From assembly GCA_026419315.1 (NCBI GenBank), contig JANZZQ010000014.1, positions 1 through 16,085 of the forward strand: a DNA stretch of 16,085 nt, read 5' to 3'. The stretch's first letter is position 1. Each line of letters starts with the position of its first letter. Source of the stretch: Armatimonadota bacterium (GTDB taxonomy: Bacteria > Armatimonadota > Fervidibacteria > Fervidibacterales > Fervidibacteraceae). The notes below the pieces were generated by a model. That model saw nothing but the letters and a program-made list of their open reading frames with translations. It was not told where the DNA came from and did no database searches. Positions 1-6,433 of the stretch are shown in pieces. The position numbers and the translations under genes were made by a program.

Positions 1-494
1 CGGGCATGGTCGGCGTTTGGCTTGACACTCCCATGATTGACATCTTGCGAGGCAAAGGGACAATCCAAAGGGCGTTGCCTGCAATGGTTCGGCAATTTGC
101 AAGGTTCGGAATTGACATCACAAAAGAGCCTATATTGGTTTACCCAACACAGCACTACCAAAATGGAGGCATCATCATCCGCGATGATGCCTCTTCCGAC
201 ATCGCAGGTTTGTTCGTTGCGGGAGAAGTTAGCGGCGGAGTTCACGGTCGCAACAGGTTGATGGGCAACTCGCTCCTTGACATTTTGGTTTTCGGAAGGA
301 GGGCAGGATTGAGCGCTGCGAAGTGGGCAAAACAAGCGTCGCCGGGAACTCCAACATTAGACCATGTTCGCGATTATCACAGGCAACTTCAGGAAGCAGG
401 CATTAACACCGACCGAGTTTCACCAATAATTTTGCCCGACTACACTTCGCCAATCGCACGCATCCGCAGACTTGGTGGAGTGCCAATCGGGTAA
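1..494 (+). CDS. Fumarate reductase/succinate dehydrogenase-type flavoprotein, 3' end (partial)
   Basis: The 5' part lies outside the window and the reading frame enters at base 3. The visible 163 or so residues carry two hallmarks of the FAD-dependent fumarate reductase/succinate dehydrogenase flavoprotein family: HYQNGG, with the substrate-site His, and HGRNRLMGNSLLD, with the substrate-binding Arg followed by the FAD-contacting segment. Ending in LLD rather than LLE favours fumarate/succinate enzymes over L-aspartate oxidase (NadB). Only about 78 residues follow the conserved Arg, against nearly 190 in E. coli SdhA, so the C-terminal domain is strongly shortened. This resembles the short flavoproteins annotated as thiol:fumarate or fumarate reductase-like. 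The enzyme would transfer electrons to fumarate, or take them from succinate, with an iron-sulfur partner not seen here. An intrinsic terminator follows the stop. The family is firm; the exact electron partner is unknown. Confidence 0.85.
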   Translation, partial: GMVGVWLDTPMIDILRGKGTIQRALPAMVRQFARFGIDITKEPILVYPTQHYQNGGIIIRDDASSDIAGLFVAGEVSGGVHGRNRLMGNSLLDILVFGRRAGLSAAKWAKQASPGTPTLDHVRDYHRQLQEAGINTDRVSPIILPDYTSPIARIRRLGGVPIG

Positions 495-530
495 AGCCTT
501 GGGCAAAGGTTTGGGGCGGTGAAATTGTGA

Positions 531-563
531 GGGCAGGTGAAAAAAAACCTGCCCGAATTTTTC
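531..563 (+). terminator. Intrinsic terminator after the flavoprotein gene
   Basis: An 8-bp perfect stem (GGGCAGGT at 531-538 with ACCTGCCC at 547-554) encloses an A-rich 8-nt loop and is followed by a T-rich run (GAATTTTT). It lies 36 nt beyond the stop codon and separates the flavoprotein transcript from the kinase gene. Confidence 0.85.
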
Positions 564-607
564 TAATGGACGCCCAAAGCAGCAGTTTCTTGACAGGGTG
601 ATAAGAG

Positions 608-2083
608 ATGAGAACGGTGGAGGAGAAATCTTCCGCGCCCGAGACGGAAAAGGCGAGAGGGTTGACAATAGAAAGTCTTGCGGAGAGTTTCGCTACAGCG
701 GAGTTGAAAGGTGGACTGTGTCGTTGGTTCACTCACTTGAGGTGGGGGGCGATTGTCGGAACTTCGTTGATAATCATTGTGGCTTCAGCGTTAGGGGTTC
801 AATTGCCGTTGCTTTGGCTTTTCCTCACTCTCGCAGCCATCGCCCTTTACAATGTCGTCTTCCTTTACTTGACTGACCCTCACCGACCTTCCCGAATTGA
901 CCCTCACAGGTGTGCCCTTTTCCAAGCAACTGCTGATTTGTTCGCCCTAACTTTGCTGCTTCACTTTTCCGGAGGCGTAGAAAACCCCTTCGCTTTCTTT
1001 TTCATCTTCCACATGATCATCGCCAGCGTTTTGCTCCCGATCCAGTGGGCTTGGGGATTGGCGGCATTGGCAACAGTCTTGTTTGGTGGGACAGTTTTGG
1101 CTGAACATCAAGGCTTGCTCGCTCATTACCACCTTGACCCTTTCCCACCCATTTGCCAATCATCACTTTTCGTTGTAGGGTCTTTGTTTGCGTTTACAAT
1201 GACGCTCCATGTTACTGTCTTCATGACTTCGGTTATTGCCACACGCCTCAGACACCGTGAGCAAGAAGTCAAGGAGTTGGCTCAAACTTTACGTCAGTAT
1301 TCTGAGGAGTTGGAAGAAGCCAACGAACGGCTGGAGCAATTGGAGCGAATGAAATCAACCCACTTGCGCAAAATGAGCCACGAGTTGAGAGCGCCTTTGA
1401 ACGCAGCCAAAAGCCTCATCAACATCTTGAAGGCTGGATACAAAGGTGAATTGCCGCCGCCTGCATTGGAAACTTTGGAACGAATTTCAACTCGCTTGGA
1501 TGAGATGCTCGCCATCGTCAACAGCATACTTACCCTTTCGCGAGTGAGAGATGCTCGTTTGACTCACGAGCGAGATTGGGTTGATTTCGGTCGCATTGTG
1601 AGCGAAGTTGTTGAGAGTTTGCGCGCCAGCGCCTTAGCGAAAAACATTGACCTTCAAGTTGACCTGCTAAGAGGTGTCCCGCACATTTGGGGCGTCCCAG
1701 AAGCCTTAAGGGAAATCGCTTCAAACTTGATTGACAACGCTATAAGATACACGCCTAAAGGCGGAAGGGTTGAAGTTCTGCTCTACCCGCACGAAGGCGA
1801 CATCGTGTTTCAGGTGAGCGACACAGGAATTGGAATCCCGCCGGAGGATTTGCCCCACATTTTTGACGAGTTCTTCCGAAGCAGGAATGCAAAGGAGTTC
1901 GTCCACGAAGGGACAGGGCTGGGGTTATCAATTGTCAAGTCGGCGGTTGAAGCCCACAACGGAGAGATTGAAGTTTTCAGCGAACTGGGCAAAGGGACAA
2001 CCTTTACTGTGACCCTGCCGACGAAAACTCAAAGTTTGGGGAGAGGGGTTGAGAGCGAAAGTGTCGCTTTAGCGACGCTGTAA
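608..2083 (+). CDS. Six-TM sensor histidine kinase with RegB-like GGxxNPF motif
   Basis: A membrane-bound sensor kinase of 491 residues. The sequence shows six hydrophobic segments (about 46-63, 66-88, 106-120, 128-145, 147-165 and 186-212), a charged coiled-coil linker (about 214-252), and an H-box MSHELRAPLNA with phospho-acceptor His258. An N-box follows with the motif NLIDNA near 373-378, then a G1 box DTGIGIP from Asp405, an F-box IFDEFF and a G2 box GTGLGL at 435-440. Between TM3 and TM4 is GGVENPF (122-128), matching the GGxxNPF quinone-site motif known from RegB/PrrB/ActS kinases, which also have six TM segments. The RegB redox-box cysteine region is not evident. There is no PAS, HAMP or receiver domain and no response-regulator gene in the window, so its partner is elsewhere. 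AGGGTGAT just upstream of the ATG serves as a plausible ribosome-binding site. Kinase identity is certain; sensing of quinone redox state is inferred from the motif and topology. Confidence 0.93.
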   Translation: MRTVEEKSSAPETEKARGLTIESLAESFATAELKGGLCRWFTHLRWGAIVGTSLIIIVASALGVQLPLLWLFLTLAAIALYNVVFLYLTDPHRPSRIDPHRCALFQATADLFALTLLLHFSGGVENPFAFFFIFHMIIASVLLPIQWAWGLAALATVLFGGTVLAEHQGLLAHYHLDPFPPICQSSLFVVGSLFAFTMTLHVTVFMTSVIATRLRHREQEVKELAQTLRQYSEELEEANERLEQLERMKSTHLRKMSHELRAPLNAAKSLINILKAGYKGELPPPALETLERISTRLDEMLAIVNSILTLSRVRDARLTHERDWVDFGRIVSEVVESLRASALAKNIDLQVDLLRGVPHIWGVPEALREIASNLIDNAIRYTPKGGRVEVLLYPHEGDIVFQVSDTGIGIPPEDLPHIFDEFFRSRNAKEFVHEGTGLGLSIVKSAVEAHNGEIEVFSELGKGTTFTVTLPTKTQSLGRGVESESVALATL

Positions 2084-2099
2084 GCAGCGTTTCAATTTT
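2075..2099 (+). terminator. Intrinsic terminator overlapping the kinase stop codon
   Basis: ACGCTG (2075-2080) and CAGCGT (2085-2090) form a 6-bp stem, extendable by a G-U pair, with a TAAG loop that contains the stop codon. TTCAATTTT follows. An overlapping palindrome GTCGCT-TT-AGCGAC (2063-2076) would compete with it. The T-run is interrupted, so strength is uncertain. Confidence 0.55.
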
Positions 2100-2195
2100 C
2101 TCCAACTTCTGTCGGCACAAAGTGAATTTTGCACCCTGGTAAAGTTAGGCTCTTTCCATCCCCTTAAGTTGGCGTTAAACTGACTTTGCCGAAAG

Positions 2196-2225
2196 CTTGA
2201 GCAATTCATTGAAGCTCAAGGAGGG
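2196..2225 (+). promoter_or_regulatory. Hairpin reaching into the thrS ribosome-binding site
   Basis: CTTGAGC (2196-2202) pairs perfectly with GCTCAAG (2214-2220). Inside, TTC and GAA can add three more pairs beyond an AA bulge. The 3' arm covers the first bases of the thrS Shine-Dalgarno AAGGAGGG (2218-2225). Pairing would compete with ribosome binding, so this is a candidate translational control element for thrS. No T-box signature (specifier loop or AGGGUGG-type box) is visible. Function is inferred. Confidence 0.45.
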
Positions 2226-2235
2226 AAAGCATTGC

Positions 2236-4164
2236 ATGGCGAAACTCAAAATCACGCTGCCTGACGGGAGCGTGAGGGAATACGAGTCCACAGTCACGCC
2301 TTTGCAAGTTCTGCGCGATTGGTATCCGGAAGGAGAAGAGGAGTTCTTGCTCGCCGAAGTGAACGGGGAAGTTTGGGACTTGTTCCGACCTTTGCCTGAA
2401 GGCGATTTGAGCTTGAGATTCTTGACCTTCAACGACCCTCCTGCCCGCGATGCCTACCGCCACACCGCTTCCCACATCCTCGCACATGCTGTCAAGGAAC
2501 TTTTCCCCGAAGCGAAACTCGCCATCGGTCCGGCAATTGAAGATGGCTACTATTACGACTTTGATGTCCCCCGCCCGTTCACTCCTGAAGACTTGGAGCG
2601 GATTGAACAAAAGATGCACGAAATCGTCGCCGCTGACTATCCCCTTGAAAGGTTGGAGTTGACAAAAGATGAGGCAAGAAAGTTGCTGGAGGAAATGGGC
2701 GAAACTTACAAACTGGAACTGCTTGATGAAATCCCGGACGAGCGGGTCAGTTTCTACCGCCATAACGGTTTCATTGATCTTTGCCGCGGTCCCCACATTC
2801 CCAGCACAGGTCGCATTAAAGCTTTGAAGTTGCTGAGCGCTTCAGGGGCTTACTGGCGCGGCGATGAGCGAAACCCGATGCTTCAACGAATTTACGGAAC
2901 TTGTTTTCCGACCGAAGAGCAATTGCGAGAATTTCTGACTCGCCTTGAAGAGGCACAAAAGCGTGACCACAGGAAGTTGGGTCGTGAGTTGAATTTGTTC
3001 ATCGTTGACGAAACCATAGGCTCGGGCTTGGTGCTTTGGCTTCCCAACGGTGCTTTTATCCGCAAGCAAATTGAAGACTTCTGGCGTGAACAACATCTCA
3101 AACGGGGCTACCAAATAGTCTATACTCCTCACATCGCCCGCGATGAACTTTGGCGGCGCAGCGGACACCTTGAACTTTACAGCGAGTTCATGTTTCCGAC
3201 AATGCAAATTGAGGCGCACAAGTATTTGCTCAAGCCCATGAACTGTCCGTTCCACATCACGATTTACAAAACTCAGACCCGAAGTTACCGGGATTTGCCC
3301 GTTCGCTATTGCGAACTGGGGACGGTTTACCGATACGAGCGTTCTGGCGTTTTGCACGGGCTTTTGAGGGTTCGCGGGTTCACGCAGGATGATGCTCACA
3401 TCTTTTGCACCACTGAACAAGTGAAGGAAGAGGTGAAAAGCGCTGTCCAGTTCGCTTTGTTCATGCTTCGGACTTTCGGCTTCTCTGAGTTTGAAATCAA
3501 AATCGCTACTCGCCCCGAAGGCAAATTCGCAGGCACTTTGGATGGTTGGGAACGAGCCGAAAGGGATTTGCAAGAAGTGGCGCAAGAGTTAGGCTTGGAT
3601 TACGAGCTTGACATCGGAGGGGGCGCCTTCTACGGCCCGAAGATTGACATCTTTTTGCGGGATTGCTTGGGGCGGCGATGGCAGTGTTCCACCATCCAAT
3701 TGGACTTCAACTTGCCAGAACGGCTTGATGTCAACTACATCGGACCTGACAACAAGGAACACAGAGTAGTCATGGTTCACCGAGCTTTGCTCGGTTCAAT
3801 AGAGCGGTTTGTGGCTGTCTTGACAGAGCATTATGCAGGTGCGTTCCCGGTCTGGCTCTCCCCAGTTCAAGTCGCGGTGCTTCCAATTGCCGAACGGCAT
3901 TTGCCCTACGCTGCTCAAATTGCTCAACGGTTGCAAGCGGAAGGGGTCCGTGTGGAAGTTATGGCTAAAAGCGAGCCGATTTCCGGGCGAATATTTGATG
4001 CGGAAGCGAGAAAAATACCATACATGCTGGTCGTCGGTGACAGAGAAGCCCAATCGTGGACAGTTGCAGTTCGCGAGCGAGGGCGTAAAGACCACGGCTC
4101 AATGCCACTTGACAAATTTGTTGAGTGGCTGAAGCCACAACTTAGTCCGCCGGTCGCGGAGTGA
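2236..4164 (+). CDS. thrS: Threonine--tRNA ligase
   Basis: Charges tRNA-Thr with threonine in the cytoplasm and edits mischarged Ser-tRNA-Thr. The protein has 642 residues, the same length as the E. coli enzyme. An N-terminal TGS domain (about 1-62) is followed by the editing domain, with H76-xxx-H80 and the DLCRGPH motif. The class II catalytic core follows, with zinc ligands Cys337 (MNCPFH), His388 (DDAHIFC) and His515 (VHRALLGS), motif 2 around RYERSG and motif 3 at GSIERF. An anticodon-binding domain closes the protein. I chose ATG 2236 over the upstream in-frame TTG at 2197 because AAGGAGGG lies 10 nt before it and the TGS domain starts directly there. The stop overlaps the ATG of the next gene (TGATG), indicating translational coupling. 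A hairpin overlaps the ribosome-binding site, suggesting possible translational control. Confidence 0.98.
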   Translation: MAKLKITLPDGSVREYESTVTPLQVLRDWYPEGEEEFLLAEVNGEVWDLFRPLPEGDLSLRFLTFNDPPARDAYRHTASHILAHAVKELFPEAKLAIGPAIEDGYYYDFDVPRPFTPEDLERIEQKMHEIVAADYPLERLELTKDEARKLLEEMGETYKLELLDEIPDERVSFYRHNGFIDLCRGPHIPSTGRIKALKLLSASGAYWRGDERNPMLQRIYGTCFPTEEQLREFLTRLEEAQKRDHRKLGRELNLFIVDETIGSGLVLWLPNGAFIRKQIEDFWREQHLKRGYQIVYTPHIARDELWRRSGHLELYSEFMFPTMQIEAHKYLLKPMNCPFHITIYKTQTRSYRDLPVRYCELGTVYRYERSGVLHGLLRVRGFTQDDAHIFCTTEQVKEEVKSAVQFALFMLRTFGFSEFEIKIATRPEGKFAGTLDGWERAERDLQEVAQELGLDYELDIGGGAFYGPKIDIFLRDCLGRRWQCSTIQLDFNLPERLDVNYIGPDNKEHRVVMVHRALLGSIERFVAVLTEHYAGAFPVWLSPVQVAVLPIAERHLPYAAQIAQRLQAEGVRVEVMAKSEPISGRIFDAEARKIPYMLVVGDREAQSWTVAVRERGRKDHGSMPLDKFVEWLKPQLSPPVAE

Positions 4165-4793
4165 TGGCGATGGCGGAAACCGCTGCTGCAAAACCGAAAC
4201 TGACCGAAGAGGAGTTTTTGCGTTTGCCCGACGATGGACGCAAGTATGAGTTGGTGGATGGGGAAGCGAAAGAAGTGCCAGCAGGTGTTGAGCATGACAT
4301 AATTGTGGTCCACATCATCGTCCTTCTCGCACCATTCGTCAAAAATTTCGGCATGCCGGCAGCATCCAGTGCAGGTTTTCAGATAGTGACGGGAAACATT
4401 CGTTCGCCTGATGTTTCCTTTGTTTTGCGCGAACGCTTGCCCGAAGACAAGCCACTAAAAGGCTTCATGGACGGAGCACCGGACTTAGCGATTGAAGTGG
4501 TTTCTCCCAACGAAGACTGGGTTGAGATGGGGCGAAAGTTGGGCGAATACTTCATGAGCGGTGCAAAAGAAGTTTGGCTCGTTGACCCTGACAAGGTGAC
4601 CGTGACTGTTTACAAATCCCTCACGGATGTGCAAGTTTTTCATGCTGACGACGAAATTACAGGTGGCGACCTTTTGCCGAATTTTCGGTGTAAGGTCGCT
4701 GACTTGGTCGCTTTGGAGTATGGTGAAAAACTTTCATTTGGAGGTGAAACGCCATCGCCGACAAGGAGGAACAGCGAAAGGAGTTACGGGTAA
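4164..4793 (+). CDS. Uma2-family (DUF820) PD-(D/E)XK nuclease-fold protein
   Basis: A 209-residue protein with the Uma2/DUF820 signature: an N-terminal LTEEEFLRLPDDGRKYELVDGE segment in two parts, then RSPDVSFV with Asp83, DLAIEVVSP with Glu111, and RKLGEYF with Lys125, followed by EVWLVDP. These fit the PD-(D/E)XK nuclease-fold active site as it appears in this family. No cellular role is established for most Uma2 proteins, so nuclease activity here is predicted only. ATG 4164 shares its A with the thrS stop (TGATG), so it is probably translated by coupling; a GTG at 4161 is a less likely start. Its last 40 nt carry the ribosome-binding site and start of infC in another frame. Its position between thrS and infC is unusual, because these two are commonly adjacent. 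It may be a later insertion into an old translation operon. Confidence 0.88.
   Translation: MAMAETAAAKPKLTEEEFLRLPDDGRKYELVDGEAKEVPAGVEHDIIVVHIIVLLAPFVKNFGMPAASSAGFQIVTGNIRSPDVSFVLRERLPEDKPLKGFMDGAPDLAIEVVSPNEDWVEMGRKLGEYFMSGAKEVWLVDPDKVTVTVYKSLTDVQVFHADDEITGGDLLPNFRCKVADLVALEYGEKLSFGGETPSPTRRNSERSYG
4740..4756 (+). promoter_or_regulatory. Ribosome-binding site and AUC start codon of infC
   Basis: GGAGGTGA (4740-4747) is a very strong match to the 16S anti-Shine-Dalgarno sequence. It is followed by a 6-nt spacer (9 nt from the GGAGG core) and ATC at 4754. The infC frame has a TGA stop at 4745-4747, so the gene must begin after it. The frame then contains no ATG, GTG or TTG before the conserved RVNEQIR motif. 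The site lies within the uma2 coding region. Confidence 0.82.
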
Positions 4794-5443
4794 ACGAGCA
4801 AATTCGCATCCCGAAAGTCTTGGTCATTGACGAGAACGGTCAAAAACTGGGAGTCATGGACACAAGGGACGCCATTCGCTTGGCTCGCTCAAAGGGTCTT
4901 GACTTGATTGAAGTTGCCCCCCATGCCCATCCCCCCGTCTGCAGAATCATGGACTACGGCAAGTTCAAGTATCAGCAGCGGAAAAAGGAGAAAGAGGCAC
5001 GCAAGCACCACAAGGAGTTAAAGGAAATCAGGTTGACCCCCCAAATGAGCGAGCACGATTTGCTTTATCGTGTTAGAAATGCTGAAGAGTTTCTGAGGGA
5101 AGGTCATCGCGTTCGCATCTTCATGCAGATAACGGGGCGATGGGCAGCGCACACCGAACTGGGCGAAGCAAAGTTACAAGATTTCGTCAATCACTTAAGT
5201 CATGTCGCTACAGTTGAAGTCCCGCTGAGTCACCAGGGCAGGTTGATAACAATCGTCCTTGCACCCAAAAAAGATGTGAAACAAAAACCCGCTGTCACTC
5301 CCTCTAAACCTGCTACCCCATCATCCCAACCTTCCCAAACTGCTCAGCAACCACAGCCCAAACTTGAAGCTTCAGAACCCGTCCCAGGACCAAGGCAAGA
5401 GGAGACCCCTAAAGTCATAGAAGTGTCAAGCAGCGAAGGATAG
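4754..5443 (+). CDS. infC: Translation initiation factor IF-3, AUC start
   Basis: Binds the 30S subunit, prevents 50S joining and proofreads the initiator codon-anticodon pair. The N-domain contains RVNEQIRIP (12-20) and MDYGKFKY near 66-73. A Lys-rich linker follows, then the C-domain from EIRLTP to TIVLAPKK, ending near residue 173. An extra tail of about 56 residues rich in Pro, Gln, Ser and Thr follows, making 229 residues against about 180 in most bacteria. A TTG at 4820 gives a longer-known but wrong start, since it would remove the conserved N-terminal motif. The only credible start is AUC at 4754, directly after a near-ideal ribosome-binding site. Rare AUU/AUC starts are well known for infC (AUU in E. 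coli, AUC in Myxococcus) and allow IF3 to repress its own translation. The same autoregulation is inferred here. The first 40 nt overlap the end of uma2. Confidence 0.95.
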   Translation: MADKEEQRKELRVNEQIRIPKVLVIDENGQKLGVMDTRDAIRLARSKGLDLIEVAPHAHPPVCRIMDYGKFKYQQRKKEKEARKHHKELKEIRLTPQMSEHDLLYRVRNAEEFLREGHRVRIFMQITGRWAAHTELGEAKLQDFVNHLSHVATVEVPLSHQGRLITIVLAPKKDVKQKPAVTPSKPATPSSQPSQTAQQPQPKLEASEPVPGPRQEETPKVIEVSSSEG

Positions 5444-5558
5444 CGTTGCTGCGAACTTTGTGCTATTTTTTTATGCCGCTGAATAAGCACGGATGGGCTC
5501 ATTCTGTCTATCTCCGGTGGGAAATCACCTGATCGAACATTGAATGGAGGGCTCGGAA
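5444..5558 (+). promoter_or_regulatory. Structured leader between infC and rpmI (candidate)
   Basis: This 115-nt spacer is long for the operon. It contains GTGCT (5460-5464) able to pair with AGCAC (5486-5490), a T7 run at 5466-5472, and a 5-bp hairpin GGTGG-GAAA-TCACC (5516-5529) with a GNRA-type tetraloop some 17 nt before the rpmI ribosome-binding site. A further imperfect hairpin (5430-5436 with 5446-5452) spans the infC stop. In many bacteria the rpmI-rplT leader is bound by L20 for autoregulation, so an L20 operator is possible. I cannot match it to a known class, and the pairing is only read by eye. Confidence 0.3.
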
Positions 5559-5762
5559 ATGGCAAAGAGAGCGAAAACGAAACGAACGGCAGCTAAAAGG
5601 TTTAAAATCACTGGAAGCGGAAAAGTGATCCGGCAGCGTGTAGGCGGTCAGCACTATATGCTCAAGAAAAGCAAGCGCCGAAAGCGAGATTTGAAACGCA
5701 CCACAGAAGTGCATCCATCCTACGAACGAGCATTGAAAGCACTGCTGCCAGGCCAAGTTTAA
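5559..5762 (+). CDS. rpmI: 50S ribosomal protein L35
   Basis: A 67-residue, highly basic protein of the large ribosomal subunit. It begins MAKRAKTKRTAAKRFK and contains the L35 core with GSGKV and the basic KKSKRRKRDL stretch. Length fits the family (about 64-67). I chose ATG 5559 over the in-frame ATG 5544 because GGAGG (5546-5550) sits 8 nt upstream and family members start with MAK/MPK. It lies between infC and rplT, the standard order. Its expression is likely tied to L20 autoregulation, which is known for this gene pair in other bacteria and is inferred here. Confidence 0.97.
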   Translation: MAKRAKTKRTAAKRFKITGSGKVIRQRVGGQHYMLKKSKRRKRDLKRTTEVHPSYERALKALLPGQV

Positions 5763-5798
5763 TTTCAACCATTAACGGAAAAGCAGAGGTGAACGATA

Positions 5799-6173
5799 AT
5801 GCGGGTCAAAGCAGGGACGGTCACGAGAAGGCGACACAAAAAATGGCTGAAAATGGCTGAAGGCTATTGGGGGCTCAAAAGCGTAGTGTTTCGAAGGGCA
5901 AAGGAAACAGTAATTCGCGCCCTCAATTTCGCATATCGTGACCGCAAGCAAAGAAAACGAGATTTCAGGCGTTGGTGGATTGCCAGAATCAATGCAGCAG
6001 CTCGACTGAATGGATTGCGTTACAGCGAGTTCATTCATGGCTTGAAACTTGCAGGTGTGGGACTTAACCGCAAGATGCTCGCCGAGCTGGCAGTCAATGA
6101 CCCTGACGCTTTCGCCGCTTTAGCGGAAAAAGCAAAAGAGGCTTTGGCGAGCAAAGCCGCTGCGACGGCGTGA
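5799..6173 (+). CDS. rplT: 50S ribosomal protein L20
   Basis: A 124-residue basic protein that binds 23S rRNA early in 50S assembly and often represses its own operon. The N-terminus MRVKAGTVTRRRHKK and the segments AEGYWG, FAYRDRKQRKRDFRRWWI, RINAA and LRYSEFIHGLK are diagnostic. The C-terminus has a short Ala-rich extension past the usual 118-residue length. AGAGGTGA (5785-5792) lies 6 nt before the ATG. It is the last gene of the thrS-infC-rpmI-rplT operon; pheS, which follows in many bacteria, is absent here. Confidence 0.98.
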   Translation: MRVKAGTVTRRRHKKWLKMAEGYWGLKSVVFRRAKETVIRALNFAYRDRKQRKRDFRRWWIARINAAARLNGLRYSEFIHGLKLAGVGLNRKMLAELAVNDPDAFAALAEKAKEALASKAAATA

Positions 6174-6207
6174 ACGATTCACTCAGCCCACTTCGCAAAC
6201 TGCACGG

Positions 6208-6240
6208 AGCGTCAGCGTTTACCCGCTGGCGCTTTTTCCT
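6208..6240 (+). terminator. Intrinsic terminator of the translation operon
   Basis: A 10-bp stem with one G-U pair (AGCGTCAGCG at 6208-6217 with CGCTGGCGCT at 6224-6233) and a TTTACC loop is followed by TTTTTCCTTTG. It sits 35 nt after the rplT stop. Confidence 0.9.
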
Positions 6241-6297
6241 TTGTTGTGGTTGTTGGATCCAACCTTGAACTCACAAGGTGGCCGAAAGGCGCAGAGT

Positions 6298-6327
6298 AAA
6301 ACTCGCCTGAAAACTCGTGAAAACTCG
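6298..6327 (+). repeat. Three AAAACTCG direct repeats at helical spacing
   Basis: AAAACTCG occurs at 6298-6305, 6310-6317 and 6320-6327, giving periods of 12 and 10 bp. The last two copies form a tandem TGAAAACTCG unit. They lie about 110 nt upstream of the M20 hydrolase start. Spacing near one helical turn is what an operator for an oligomeric regulator would show, but chance duplication is possible. Confidence 0.4.
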
Positions 6328-6433
6328 TTGGCGGCTTCAAGGAAGAAGGATTCGGCGTTGCAAGAGCATTCTCCTCCAAGCAGGCTCAACATTATCGTTG
6401 CTGAGAAGACTTCCGAAGAAAGGAGTGACCGGG

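Noticed and set aside
1..494. L-aspartate oxidase (NadB)
   Set aside because: The motif ends NSLLD rather than the NadB-type NSLLE, and no nadA or nadC is nearby.
2084..2235. T-box riboswitch before thrS
   Set aside because: No T-box sequence, specifier stem-loop or terminator/antiterminator pair can be found; only a ribosome-binding-site hairpin is visible.
2842..3585. Long minus-strand open frame (247 codons) opposite thrS
   Set aside because: It lies wholly antisense to a certain thrS gene, matches no family I recognise, and antisense frames of this length arise readily from this codon usage.
4820..4822. TTG as start of infC
   Set aside because: It would delete the conserved RVNEQIRIP N-terminus and has no Shine-Dalgarno; ATC 4754 has a near-perfect one.
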